Shown: positions 1 through 7,121 of the stretch, piece by piece
How positions within the stretch are numbered: the stretch's first letter is position 1
Layout: every line of letters begins with the position of its first letter
Assembly (NCBI GenBank): GCA_021793945.1
Contig: JAJYRT010000081.1
Span: forward strand, 1 to 8,118
Origin: Thermoplasmata archaeon
GTDB lineage: Archaea > Thermoplasmatota > Thermoplasmata > Thermoplasmatales > Thermoplasmataceae
Length of the DNA: 8,118 bases
Direction of reading: 5' to 3'
Translations under genes and position numbers: made by a program
The notes under the pieces: model-generated
What the model saw: the letters and a program-made list of their open reading frames with translations, nothing else
What the model was told of the DNA's origin: nothing
Databases searched by the model: none

Positions 1-2870
1 CTTATCAACTCTCTGGCGGAACCTTCTATGAGAAGATCCTCATCGATATTCCTGTTGAGGAAAACCTCAACACCATGTGTGCTGTCTACTGCATGTGAGT
101 ATGGTTCCGCTGGTATCTCCTCAAATGCCAGGAAGTCCCTGATCACATCCATTCCGGCAACTGTGATTTTATCATTCTTCGCAAGTTCTTCATATAAGCT
201 ATCATTGTCGTGTCCATCAACGAAGGCTTTCAGTTCGTTTATTCTGTTTTTCAGGACTGGAGCAGCTTTGGAAAAGACCACGGATGCCCGGTGATGCAAT
301 GGTCTTGCTTCTGGGAGGATAAATTTAACTTCCCTTGCGTTAAGTTCCTGATCAATCGCATTCATGACCTCCTTCCTTATGGGCTTAGCTGCGGAAACAA
401 GAATTTCTGTAACCGGTTGCCTTCCCTTTATATTGGCTTCCTGCCTGAGTCGTCTGGTTATCTCAAGAATTGTAAAAGCCTGGTCAAATTCACTTTCCAG
501 GTCATTGTCTATGAGCGATTCATCGTAAGAAGGGAAATACTGGTCATGTACACTTTCATCCTTCCCGGTGAGCCTCCTGTATATGAATTCGGAGAAGAAT
601 GGCGTGATTGGTGCCATCATCCTTACGATGTTGTCAATTGCATTCCATAAAACAGAATATGCTATGTTTTTATCCTCACCGGTGCCTTCAGACCAGAACC
701 GCCTTCTTGAAAGCCTCAGGTACGAATTGGACAGGTCATCAATCAGGTCAGCTACAAGGGCAAGAGCATCGCTCAGGTAGTACTCATCCATCTTTTGCTT
801 CACCATCTTTACTGTGCTGTTAACCCTGGACATCAGCCATCTGTCGAGTGGATTCTCTGAATGATGGACACCACTGTGCTGGTACTCATCGAGGTTGGCG
901 TTGGATGCGAAGAATGAGTAGACGTTTATCATGGTTCCAAGGGTCTTACGTGATTCATCAAGTATGACTTTTTCGTCCAGATTCTTTGGTTTCCATTGTG
1001 TGCCTGTGAGGAAATAAAGCCTCACAGGATCCGGCCCGAACTGTCTCAGCAGGTCTATGGCATAAACTGAGTTTCCCTTGCTCTTGCTCATCTTCTTTCC
1101 GTACCTGTCCAGAATGAAGTCTATGGATACCGCGTTTCTGTAGGCATTTTTACCAAAGAGAACTGTTGAGATGGCGTGTAGTGTGTAAAACCATCCACGC
1201 GTTTGATCAACCGCCTCGCTTATGAAATCTACCGGAAGGGATTCCTCTGGAGAAAATGAGTCCTCTAAGGGATAATGCATTGCCGCATATGTTGCACTTC
1301 CGCTGTCAAACCAGGTATCGATTACATACGGTTCCCTGTGCATATCCTTCCCACAGACGCTACACTGGAAAACCACCGAGTCTACGAATGGCCGGTGCAG
1401 GTCTGTTGGAACCGCTACTCCCTTGGCCTCGATCTCTTCCCTGCTTCCAATTGACTCATAATGGTTGTTCTCGCAAACCCATATTGGAAGTGGAGTTCCC
1501 CAGTACCTGTTCCTGCTCAGTGCCCAATCCTTTGCTTCCGTCAGGAAATTACCAAACCTCCCGTCCTTCAGGAAGTCAGGAACCCAGTTCACATTCTGGT
1601 TGTTGCTGACTAGCAGGTCCCTTACGCTTGATATCCTTATGTACCATGCGTCCAGTGGGTAGTAGAGCATGGGGGAGTGACACCGGTAGCAGAACGGGTA
1701 CGTATGACGATGTTTTTGAGACCTGAAAAGCTTGCCGTTTGCCTTAAGGTAATCTATGATCTTTGGGTCTGCTTCCTTGACGAATAGCCCGTTCCATGGA
1801 AGGAGGTCTGAGTTAAATTTTCCCGAAACATCAACGGGATTTATCATATCTACGCCCTCTTTCCTGCCGATATCGAAATCATCAGCACCGAAAGCTGGTG
1901 AAGCGTGGACAATGCCAGTTCCATCCTCTATATTGACGAATGACCCATGAACTACCTTCAGCGAACCTCGTGGAGCTTCAATGAACTCTATTGGCCTTAT
2001 GTATCTCTTGCCCAGAAGATCCTTTCCTCCGAAATGCTCCAGTACTTTTACATCTCCCTTGAATATGGTATTTGTCAGAGCCGAAGCAACATAATATTCC
2101 TCATTTTTATATTCAACGAGATCGTAGTCAAGTTTCTCATTTACAACCAGGAACTGGTTTGAAGGGATGGTCCATGGGGTGGTAGTCCATGCAAGAAAGT
2201 ACCTTCTGGGATGATCGGCGTCCCTGAATTTAACGTATATTGCAGGTTCCTCAATATCCTCGTAACCCTGGGAAACCTCATGGGAACTAAGGGAGGTCTC
2301 GCACCTCGGGCAGTAGGGAACAATCTTGTAACTCTTGTAAAGCATTCCAGATTTGAACATGCTGCTGAGAGCCCACCATTCGCTTTCCATGTACTCATTT
2401 CGCAGGGTAACATATGCATTCTTTGAATCCAGCCATTTTCCGGAAAGTTGACTCACCTCTTCCCATTCCTCTATGTAACGGAAGACACTTTCCCTGCAGT
2501 ACCGATTGAATGCCTCTATTCCATACTCCTCAATTTCCCTTTTGGTCTTGAAGCCAAAATGCTTTTCAGCCTCAAGTTCTACAGGCAGTCCATGACAATC
2601 CCATCCGCCGGTGCGGCGTCTTATCCTGTAGTTGTTCATGTATTTGTAACGGAGCACTGTATCCTTGACAGTAAAAGTGCTGAGGTGACCGACATGCGGC
2701 CGCCCGTTTGCGGTTGGTGGACCTTCCAGGAAATAAAAATCACTGCTTCCTCTTGCACTGTTGATATTCTTCTCTGGAATATCGTTTGATTTCCAGAATT
2801 CGAGGGTGTCCTTCGCGATGTCCTGCATGGTGATTCCCGTGTCCACAGGCTCATATATATTCTTACTCAT
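1..2870 (-). CDS. ileS: Isoleucyl-tRNA synthetase, archaeal/eukaryotic type (3' end cut by window edge)
   Basis: Cytosolic class I aminoacyl-tRNA synthetase that charges tRNA-Ile with isoleucine. The frame stays open from the ATG at 2870 to the left edge, giving 956 residues; family members are usually somewhat over 1,000, so the C-terminus lies outside. Visible in order: HVGH at residues 59-62 (the HIGH ATP-binding signature), GWDCHGLPVE at 89-98, a CPRC knuckle at 187-190, the CP1 editing-domain segments TTPWTIPSNQ (W233) and HASPAFGADDFD (322-333, with the editing aspartate), DTWFDSG (W520), KMSKS at 593-597, then the helical anticodon-binding domain. A second Cys pair (FQCSVCGK) precedes the WFDSG motif. 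There is no Shine-Dalgarno sequence before the ATG; a TATA-like box about 30 bases upstream suggests a nearly leaderless mRNA. The gene follows thiL on the same strand with an 83-base gap and probably has its own promoter. Identity is near certain. Confidence 0.97.
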   Translation of the reverse strand, partial: MSKNIYEPVDTGITMQDIAKDTLEFWKSNDIPEKNINSARGSSDFYFLEGPPTANGRPHVGHLSTFTVKDTVLRYKYMNNYRIRRRTGGWDCHGLPVELEAEKHFGFKTKREIEEYGIEAFNRYCRESVFRYIEEWEEVSQLSGKWLDSKNAYVTLRNEYMESEWWALSSMFKSGMLYKSYKIVPYCPRCETSLSSHEVSQGYEDIEEPAIYVKFRDADHPRRYFLAWTTTPWTIPSNQFLVVNEKLDYDLVEYKNEEYYVASALTNTIFKGDVKVLEHFGGKDLLGKRYIRPIEFIEAPRGSLKVVHGSFVNIEDGTGIVHASPAFGADDFDIGRKEGVDMINPVDVSGKFNSDLLPWNGLFVKEADPKIIDYLKANGKLFRSQKHRHTYPFCYRCHSPMLYYPLDAWYIRISSVRDLLVSNNQNVNWVPDFLKDGRFGNFLTEAKDWALSRNRYWGTPLPIWVCENNHYESIGSREEIEAKGVAVPTDLHRPFVDSVVFQCSVCGKDMHREPYVIDTWFDSGSATYAAMHYPLEDSFSPEESLPVDFISEAVDQTRGWFYTLHAISTVLFGKNAYRNAVSIDFILDRYGKKMSKSKGNSVYAIDLLRQFGPDPVRLYFLTGTQWKPKNLDEKVILDESRKTLGTMINVYSFFASNANLDEYQHSGVHHSENPLDRWLMSRVNSTVKMVKQKMDEYYLSDALALVADLIDDLSNSYLRLSRRRFWSEGTGEDKNIAYSVLWNAIDNIVRMMAPITPFFSEFIYRRLTGKDESVHDQYFPSYDESLIDNDLESEFDQAFTILEITRRLRQEANIKGRQPVTEILVSAAKPIRKEVMNAIDQELNAREVKFILPEARPLHHRASVVFSKAAPVLKNRINELKAFVDGHDNDSLYEELAKNDKITVAGMDVIRDFLAFEEIPAEPYSHAVDSTHGVEVFLNRNIDEDLLIEGSARELI

Positions 2871-2895
2871 GTCCGTTTAATGGTGAATGCTACAA

Positions 2896-2903
2896 TGTAT
2901 AAA
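2896..2903 (-). promoter_or_regulatory. TATA-like box of ileS
   Basis: On the minus strand this reads TTTATACA, preceded by the purine-rich GAAAGCGA that could act as a BRE. Its centre lies about 30 bases before the ileS ATG, so with usual archaeal spacing transcription would begin about 0-4 bases before the start codon. It sits in the 83-base thiL-ileS gap (2871-2953), which holds no gene and no clear hairpin. The call rests on sequence match and spacing only. Confidence 0.55.
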
Positions 2904-2953
2904 TCGCTTTCATGGTAGACTAAATGTCCTTCACAGTCGAGAAAAGTGGTAAT

Positions 2954-3928
2954 CTACTGCAGCATCCTGTTTTTTCTGAAATGTTCATACCCGTTAATGT
3001 CCAGTTTATTCCACTCGGACCCGTTGTATATCAGGTTGTCGCCTTTCCAGGCATCTCCAATGAAACTAACGCTAATCTTCTCGGATTCCATTGCATCCCT
3101 GAAATCCGGGTAGTTGCTGTTTTCGACAGAAAAGAAGAGTTCGTAATCGCCACCGAAGCCCATGGTAAGATCAAGTTCTGGAACCCCTGAAATTTCAACT
3201 GCCCTTTTTACATCGTGGTGGGCGGGTAACTCATCCTGAACGACCCTGAAGCCCAGCCCATAATCCCTCTTCATCTGTTGCATGGACGACGCGAGCCCGT
3301 CAGAAAGATCCATCATGAATTTGCCTCCGTGCTCGCTTATGATTTGCGCCTCCCGTATTCTGGGCTTAATATCTAGCATCATGCGTATTGAAGACGCTTT
3401 TCTGATTTTGTGCGAATAGAACACATAACCTGCTGCAGCCTTTCCGAGAGAATTCGTGACTCCTATTATCTGGTTCGGGGCAAGATCCGACCTTCTTCTC
3501 GTGAGGAGTTTTTTCTGTCTGCCAATGGCGATACCCGTCATGTTGAGATCAAACCCTTCCTTGAGGTCACCTCCGGCAAAGTCGCATTTGTATTCGCGCA
3601 GAGTCCGTACCATTCCCGATTCAAACTTTTCAAGCAGCGAATAGTCTGTCTCGGGGCTAAGGGAATAAGCAGTCATGAATTCAATGGGAATCCCCGCCAT
3701 CGCAGCTATGTCACTCAGGTTGATTGAAGCGAAATAGGATCCGGCAAGATCAGGAGGAGCGCCTGAAGGAACATGTGTCTTGAAATTTATGCTGTCAGTA
3801 GTGATCATCAGGTAGCTCCTGCCGTTATCGATTAGGGAGCAATCGTCCTGCGGTGCGGTAAACTTGAAGGTCTTCCTGAGCCTGTCTATGATCTCCCGCT
3901 CACCAATATCCTTCAACTTTACAGGCAT
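2954..3928 (-). CDS. thiL: Thiamine-monophosphate kinase
   Basis: ThiL phosphorylates thiamine monophosphate with ATP to give thiamine diphosphate, the last step of cofactor synthesis in the cytosol. The protein is 324 residues, normal for the family (PurM/AIR-synthase fold). Motifs: QDDC at 27-30 (Mg-ATP loop, usually GDDC), TTDS at 43-46, NLSDIAAMAG at 70-79, GGD at 119-121, DLSDG at 207-211 and GFGGDYEL at 257-264; the aspartates are the expected metal ligands. The frame also permits a TTG start at 3940, adding MRIK and overlapping the upstream stop by four bases. I chose the ATG at 3928 because GAGG lies six bases before it and because MPVKLKDIGERE matches the usual family N-terminus. It lies directly downstream of the RaSEA gene and is almost certainly cotranscribed and translationally coupled with it. 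The identity is confident; the exact start slightly less so. Confidence 0.93.
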   Translation of the reverse strand: MPVKLKDIGEREIIDRLRKTFKFTAPQDDCSLIDNGRSYLMITTDSINFKTHVPSGAPPDLAGSYFASINLSDIAAMAGIPIEFMTAYSLSPETDYSLLEKFESGMVRTLREYKCDFAGGDLKEGFDLNMTGIAIGRQKKLLTRRRSDLAPNQIIGVTNSLGKAAAGYVFYSHKIRKASSIRMMLDIKPRIREAQIISEHGGKFMMDLSDGLASSMQQMKRDYGLGFRVVQDELPAHHDVKRAVEISGVPELDLTMGFGGDYELFFSVENSNYPDFRDAMESEKISVSFIGDAWKGDNLIYNGSEWNKLDINGYEHFRKNRMLQ

Positions 3929-3934
3929 TTTAAT

Positions 3935-3939
3935 CCTCA
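3935..3939 (-). promoter_or_regulatory. Shine-Dalgarno sequence of thiL overlapping the RaSEA stop codon
   Basis: On the minus strand this reads TGAGG: the TGA is the stop codon of the upstream RaSEA gene and the GAGG is a good Shine-Dalgarno core. The spacer ATTAAA leads to the ATG at 3928. This decides the thiL start in favour of ATG over the overlapping TTG and indicates coupling of termination and re-initiation. Confidence 0.7.
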
Positions 3940-5016
3940 AACATACATGGAGGCAGAAGCCGTCCTGCCAAGCAGCTTGTGAAAGTCAGGCTGGAAAAGG
4001 TTAGTGGATTCAAGTTCAATCATTCTCCGGTAGCTTGACAAATCGGCTGAGTTGTAATAGGCTTCGAGATCACCGAAATTCTGGTTGAGGGAGGATTCGA
4101 CTATAAGATCCAGAAGCTTCTGGTCATGGCCATCATTATGCACTCCCCTGTCCCTGTTTGCGCCAGTGGGATATGAAAGCACCTCTGTTCCGTATTTGCT
4201 GGAGTCAAGAAGTACCTTTGCCAGACTCCATAGCCTTGGAGGGCGGTATAGCCCTCTTTTCCACAGCTTCTCGACAAGTGTATTTTTCTGTATGTTCATT
4301 GGATTGACCGATACGTCATTTGATATTTTGCTTACCTTCCTCACCGATTCTATCGCATCAATCACTGCATCCTTTTCCGACACGAAGGGAGGTTTGAGAA
4401 GAAGATAGGTCCTCAATTCAAGTTTCATCATTTTTATGACGGAGGCGGCTTCAAGGAACTTCGCAAAGGTGCTTCCCTTGTTGATGGAATTCCTTACTAT
4501 GTTGTCGTTGGCGCTTTCCAGCCCTATGGCTATCCTGACGGGAATACCCGCGCGTGTCAGCCCCGCTATGTTCTTCTCAGTGATATATTCCGTTCTTGAC
4601 TCTATCAATGCCTTCTCTACCTTTTCATTCACTGTCTGGAAAAAATATTCCCTGACCCTCACAGGTATCTCAATCGGGTCAAGGAAGCTTCCAGAAGTGA
4701 AGACCTTCACAACCTTTGAACCGGAGAGTGAATCGGACAGGAAATCGACCTGTTTCATCAGGTTCTCCTCAGTCAAGCTGCTGGAAACATCATTAAAATA
4801 ACCGCACATAGAGCAGGAACTGAAATTGTACCATGAACAGCCGGTAGTCCTGAATATCACGACGGTACTCTGTTCAGGTTTTCCCTGTATCCTGTCCATT
4901 TCTTTCCATACTGATACGGGACGATCAGGATCACGGTTTGACCTTTTCTCTGGCATCAGTTTTCTCACTGTCATTGAAAGTTCTCTGTTGATCATCTGCT
5001 CTTTCCATACAGCCAT
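3937..5016 (-). CDS. raSEA: Archaeosine biosynthesis radical SAM protein RaSEA (COG1244 family)
   Basis: RaSEA works with ArcS to make archaeosine (G+15) in the tRNA D-loop: ArcS attaches lysine to preQ0 in tRNA and RaSEA cleaves that adduct by radical SAM chemistry to leave the formamidine (established for the family, not shown here). The protein is 359 residues. The cluster motif is C60-x7-C68-x2-C71 in TGCSWYNFSSCSMCGYFND, the atypical wide spacing of this family rather than CxxxCxxC. A TIM-barrel-like core follows, with FTSGSFLDP (106-114), a GLESAND segment (165-171) and SVNPMNIQKNT (236-246). Near the C-terminal third is RGVHNDGHDQ (290-299), discussed as a finding. The start is taken at the ATG at 5016; a second ATG at 4995 (residue 8) is possible. 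It heads an operon with thiL and faces the metallophosphoesterase gene divergently. No ArcS or TGT gene is visible in the window. Family assignment is confident. Confidence 0.9.
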   Translation of the reverse strand: MAVWKEQMINRELSMTVRKLMPEKRSNRDPDRPVSVWKEMDRIQGKPEQSTVVIFRTTGCSWYNFSSCSMCGYFNDVSSSLTEENLMKQVDFLSDSLSGSKVVKVFTSGSFLDPIEIPVRVREYFFQTVNEKVEKALIESRTEYITEKNIAGLTRAGIPVRIAIGLESANDNIVRNSINKGSTFAKFLEAASVIKMMKLELRTYLLLKPPFVSEKDAVIDAIESVRKVSKISNDVSVNPMNIQKNTLVEKLWKRGLYRPPRLWSLAKVLLDSSKYGTEVLSYPTGANRDRGVHNDGHDQKLLDLIVESSLNQNFGDLEAYYNSADLSSYRRMIELESTNLFQPDFHKLLGRTASASMYV

Positions 5017-5052
5017 TTTGAATAACTATAAAAATTATACACAGCTATTCAA
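5017..5052. promoter_or_regulatory. Divergent promoter region between RaSEA and metallophosphoesterase
   Basis: The whole gap between two divergent start codons is 36 bases and strongly AT-rich. In the middle, TATAAAAATTATA (5027-5039) offers a TATA-like box in each direction. TTTGAATA at 5017-5024 and TATTCAAA at 5046-5053 form a perfect 8-base inverted repeat abutting the two start codons. Spacing from box centre to ATG is only about 20-23 bases, a little short for a leaderless start, so one or both true starts could lie further inside the gene. Confidence 0.5.
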
Positions 5053-5862
5053 ATGCTCAACAATCACCTGTCTCCAAAGGTTAATGCCCATCATGGAATA
5101 CAGCTATCGTTGCACGACATCCAGATTGTGAAGAATGTGTTCATCTCGGACCTGCATTGCGCTTACCTGAGTGACGAAAGCACAGCGGTTATTTCAGACC
5201 TGCATCTCGGATTCGAGGAGGAGATGAACCTCCACGGCCTGTTTCTCCCAAAGCTGCAGCTAAGCCACGTTGAAAAAATGGTCGACAGCATAATAGAGAG
5301 ATACTCCCCTGAAAAACTTATTATAAACGGTGACTTCAAGCAGGAATTTTCGAGGAATCTACCGCAGGAATGGGACGACATTGTTCACTTCGTGAACCGT
5401 TACAGGGAAAGAACAAGACTGATATTTGTGCGCGGTAACCATGACAATTTCCTTATGACAATCCTGAAAAAGAAGAATATCGATCTTGTCGACAGCTTTG
5501 AGACCGACAGCTATTATATCTATCATGGAGACCGCGACAGGGACCTCAGGAAGATGACAATACTGGGGCACGAGCACCCCTCATTTGTGCTTCGAGATGA
5601 GATAGGGGGCGTTTTCAAGATTCCTGCCTTTGTGTATAACAATGAGTCGCGGGTGCTGATAACTCCGGCAATGAGCTTCTTCTCCTCGGGAACAGATGTG
5701 ACGCAGTCGCTGTTCAGTCAGGAACATTTCACTCCAGTGTTGAAGAAAACAGATCCAAAGAAATTCAGGGTTTTTGGTTTAACAGACGAGTTCGGTCTTG
5801 TTGACTTTGGAATGCTTGGCGACCTTCAATCTTCTTCAGGTAATCATCGTAATGGGTCCTGA
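5053..5862 (+). CDS. ICC-like metallophosphoesterase (COG1407 type), substrate unknown
   Basis: Calcineurin-like phosphoesterase of 269 residues with the full dinuclear metal-binding set: ISDLHLGFE (DxH at 49-51), INGDFKQEF (GD at 93-94), RGNHDN (GNHD at 128-131), YHGD (158-160) and ILGHEHPS (GHxH at 172-175). All expected metal ligands are present, so it should be an active phosphohydrolase in the cytosol; archaeal members of this family lack a settled substrate and none can be inferred here. The start is uncertain. Residues 1-19 precede the region that normally begins the family, and a TTG at 5110 (residue 20) or GTG at 5128 (residue 26) would give a family-like N-terminus; no good Shine-Dalgarno sequence supports any of them. 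The conserved C-terminal strand (VDFGML) and tail run 98 bases into the end of hemA on the other strand. The neighbours do not suggest a pathway. Confidence 0.88.
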   Translation: MLNNHLSPKVNAHHGIQLSLHDIQIVKNVFISDLHCAYLSDESTAVISDLHLGFEEEMNLHGLFLPKLQLSHVEKMVDSIIERYSPEKLIINGDFKQEFSRNLPQEWDDIVHFVNRYRERTRLIFVRGNHDNFLMTILKKKNIDLVDSFETDSYYIYHGDRDRDLRKMTILGHEHPSFVLRDEIGGVFKIPAFVYNNESRVLITPAMSFFSSGTDVTQSLFSQEHFTPVLKKTDPKKFRVFGLTDEFGLVDFGMLGDLQSSSGNHRNGS

Positions 5863-7033
5863 GCTGGGAATGCAAGCGCCGCATTGTCTCTTCCATCTTT
5901 CCATCTCCTTTCTCCCTCATAAGTTCTTTCAGGGTAAGCACGTGAGGAGCGAGGATTTTGTTCACGAGCGAGTTGGCCATGTCCTCGACAGCAGTTTCAA
6001 GAGGCACGCCCTTGGACACCTCATGTAGAAGCTGGTCTGAGGATTCTTTCTCTATCAGTTTGGAAAAGAGGAAAATGTCACTTATGAAATCATCAGTCTC
6101 CATCTCGAGTACCTTTCTGGAAAAATTGTCCATTTCCTGAGAAACTATCTGGTTTGCCATAAGAACTTCCTTCTTCTTGGCTTTAATGTTTTCCTCTAGA
6201 ATAGGCTGGATGTTCTCGAGGTCAATAATCCTTATCCCTGGCCTGTCTATATCCGGATCAATGTTTCTAGGGTTTGAAAGATCAATGAACAGCCTGTTCC
6301 CATCTACATTCTCAATTTCCTTCGGTCCGATAAGGTAATTTCTTGAAGAGGTCACTGCTATAATTATGTCATTTTCCCTCAGTCCCCTGGGCAAGTCGGA
6401 GAGAAGCAAGTAGGAAGCCCCGACAGAATTAGAAAGCTGTCTGGCATGTTCCTCATTCCTGCCGCAGATGGTGAGCGAAGATGGTGGAATTTTCATTATG
6501 TACTTTGCAATGGCGCTGGCCATTTTACCGGTTCCGACTATCATCACTCGGCTACCGCGGGTACCAGGCAGGGACTCAATTATCTGTGTAGCCTGTGCAG
6601 CAAGGGACACTTTTCCCTTGGAGATGTCGGTCTCATCACGAACTTTCTTTCCGACGCTGATGGCCTTCCTGAATACCATTGACAGCATTTTTCCGGATTT
6701 CCCGGATTTAATCGACTGTTCGTAGGCTTCCTTGACCTGTCTCAGAATTTCCTGTTCGCCTACCGACATGGACTCAAGGCCGGAAGCGACCCTGAATAGA
6801 TGATTGACAGCGTCAGAATCACGCATTATGTCAGCGGTCTTGAAAATATCAAGGGTGGTAAAATCCTCTGTACTATAAATTTCCAGTCTGTTACAGGTAG
6901 ATAGTATCACGTATTCTCTTATCCTGCCCTCCTGTAATGTGCTCTCCATGGTCTGGCGGTCCGCCTGGGACACAGACTCAAAAAGTTTGTAATTGTCCCT
7001 GAAGTTCCAGGAGGCAAGATAAAATTTAAGCAT
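5765..7033 (-). CDS. hemA: Glutamyl-tRNA reductase
   Basis: First enzyme of the C5 pathway: it reduces Glu-tRNA-Glu with NADPH to glutamate-1-semialdehyde, the precursor of 5-aminolevulinate and all tetrapyrroles. The protein is 422 residues, normal for the family. The N-terminal catalytic domain carries STCNRLEIY with nucleophile C47, conserved H78 and GLESMSVGEQEI (85-96). The NADPH domain begins with VMIVGTGKMA (GTGKMA at 167-172) and includes ICGRNEEHA and FIDLSNPRNID. A long helical spine and dimerisation domain follow from about residue 300. The ATG at 7033 gives the expected N-terminus; no Shine-Dalgarno sequence is present, and an AT-rich TATA-like element centred about 29 bases upstream suggests a leaderless mRNA. 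It stands alone: no hemL, hemB, hemC, hemD or siroheme gene is in the window. Its last 32 codons and stop overlap the convergent metallophosphoesterase gene. Identity is near certain. Confidence 0.96.
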   Translation of the reverse strand: MLKFYLASWNFRDNYKLFESVSQADRQTMESTLQEGRIREYVILSTCNRLEIYSTEDFTTLDIFKTADIMRDSDAVNHLFRVASGLESMSVGEQEILRQVKEAYEQSIKSGKSGKMLSMVFRKAISVGKKVRDETDISKGKVSLAAQATQIIESLPGTRGSRVMIVGTGKMASAIAKYIMKIPPSSLTICGRNEEHARQLSNSVGASYLLLSDLPRGLRENDIIIAVTSSRNYLIGPKEIENVDGNRLFIDLSNPRNIDPDIDRPGIRIIDLENIQPILEENIKAKKKEVLMANQIVSQEMDNFSRKVLEMETDDFISDIFLFSKLIEKESSDQLLHEVSKGVPLETAVEDMANSLVNKILAPHVLTLKELMREKGDGKMEETMRRLHSQLRTHYDDYLKKIEGRQAFQSQQDRTRLLNQKP

Positions 7034-7054
7034 CCAATTTCTGCTAGTAATTAA

Positions 7055-7069
7055 CTTAAATTATTTAAG
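7055..7069. promoter_or_regulatory. 15-base palindrome covering the hemA TATA region
   Basis: CTTAAATTATTTAAG is a perfect inverted repeat with 7-base arms around one central base. On the minus strand its TTAAATAA core is placed where the hemA TATA box is expected (about 29 bases before the ATG). It could be only a TATA box in an AT-rich spacer or also an operator for a dimeric regulator. It lies in the 88-base divergent spacer 7034-7121. Confidence 0.45.
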
Positions 7070-7088
7070 CAAATAGTTTGCATCTGCG

Positions 7089-7100
7089 GAAAATAGAATA
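7089..7100 (+). promoter_or_regulatory. Possible TATA-like element of the dehydrogenase gene
   Basis: GAAAATAGAATA is centred about 27 bases before the ATG at 7122, the spacing expected for a leaderless archaeal transcript. A better-looking ATATAAAG at 7110-7117 lies too close to the ATG to drive its transcription by the usual spacing. No Shine-Dalgarno sequence precedes the ATG. Confidence 0.3.
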
Positions 7101-7121
7101 CTCATAAAGATATAAAGTAGC

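Noticed and set aside
210..650. A 146-residue open frame on the plus strand, with several shorter ones across 28-2789
   Set aside because: They lie antisense to ileS, whose minus-strand frame is continuous and carries every expected synthetase motif; the plus-strand translations show no domain, and no start signal supports them.
2685..2696. HVGH in place of HIGH in IleRS
   Set aside because: Ile-to-Val at this position is a common conservative variant in class I synthetases and does not indicate loss of function.
3410..4801. Plus-strand frames of about 100-120 residues
   Set aside because: They are antisense to thiL and RaSEA, with low-complexity Ser/Phe/Leu-rich translations typical of shadow frames.
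4826..5131. A 101-residue plus-strand frame crossing the RaSEA-metallophosphoesterase gap
   Set aside because: It runs antisense through the RaSEA N-terminus and the promoter gap and ends out of frame inside the phosphoesterase; there is no domain and no start signal.
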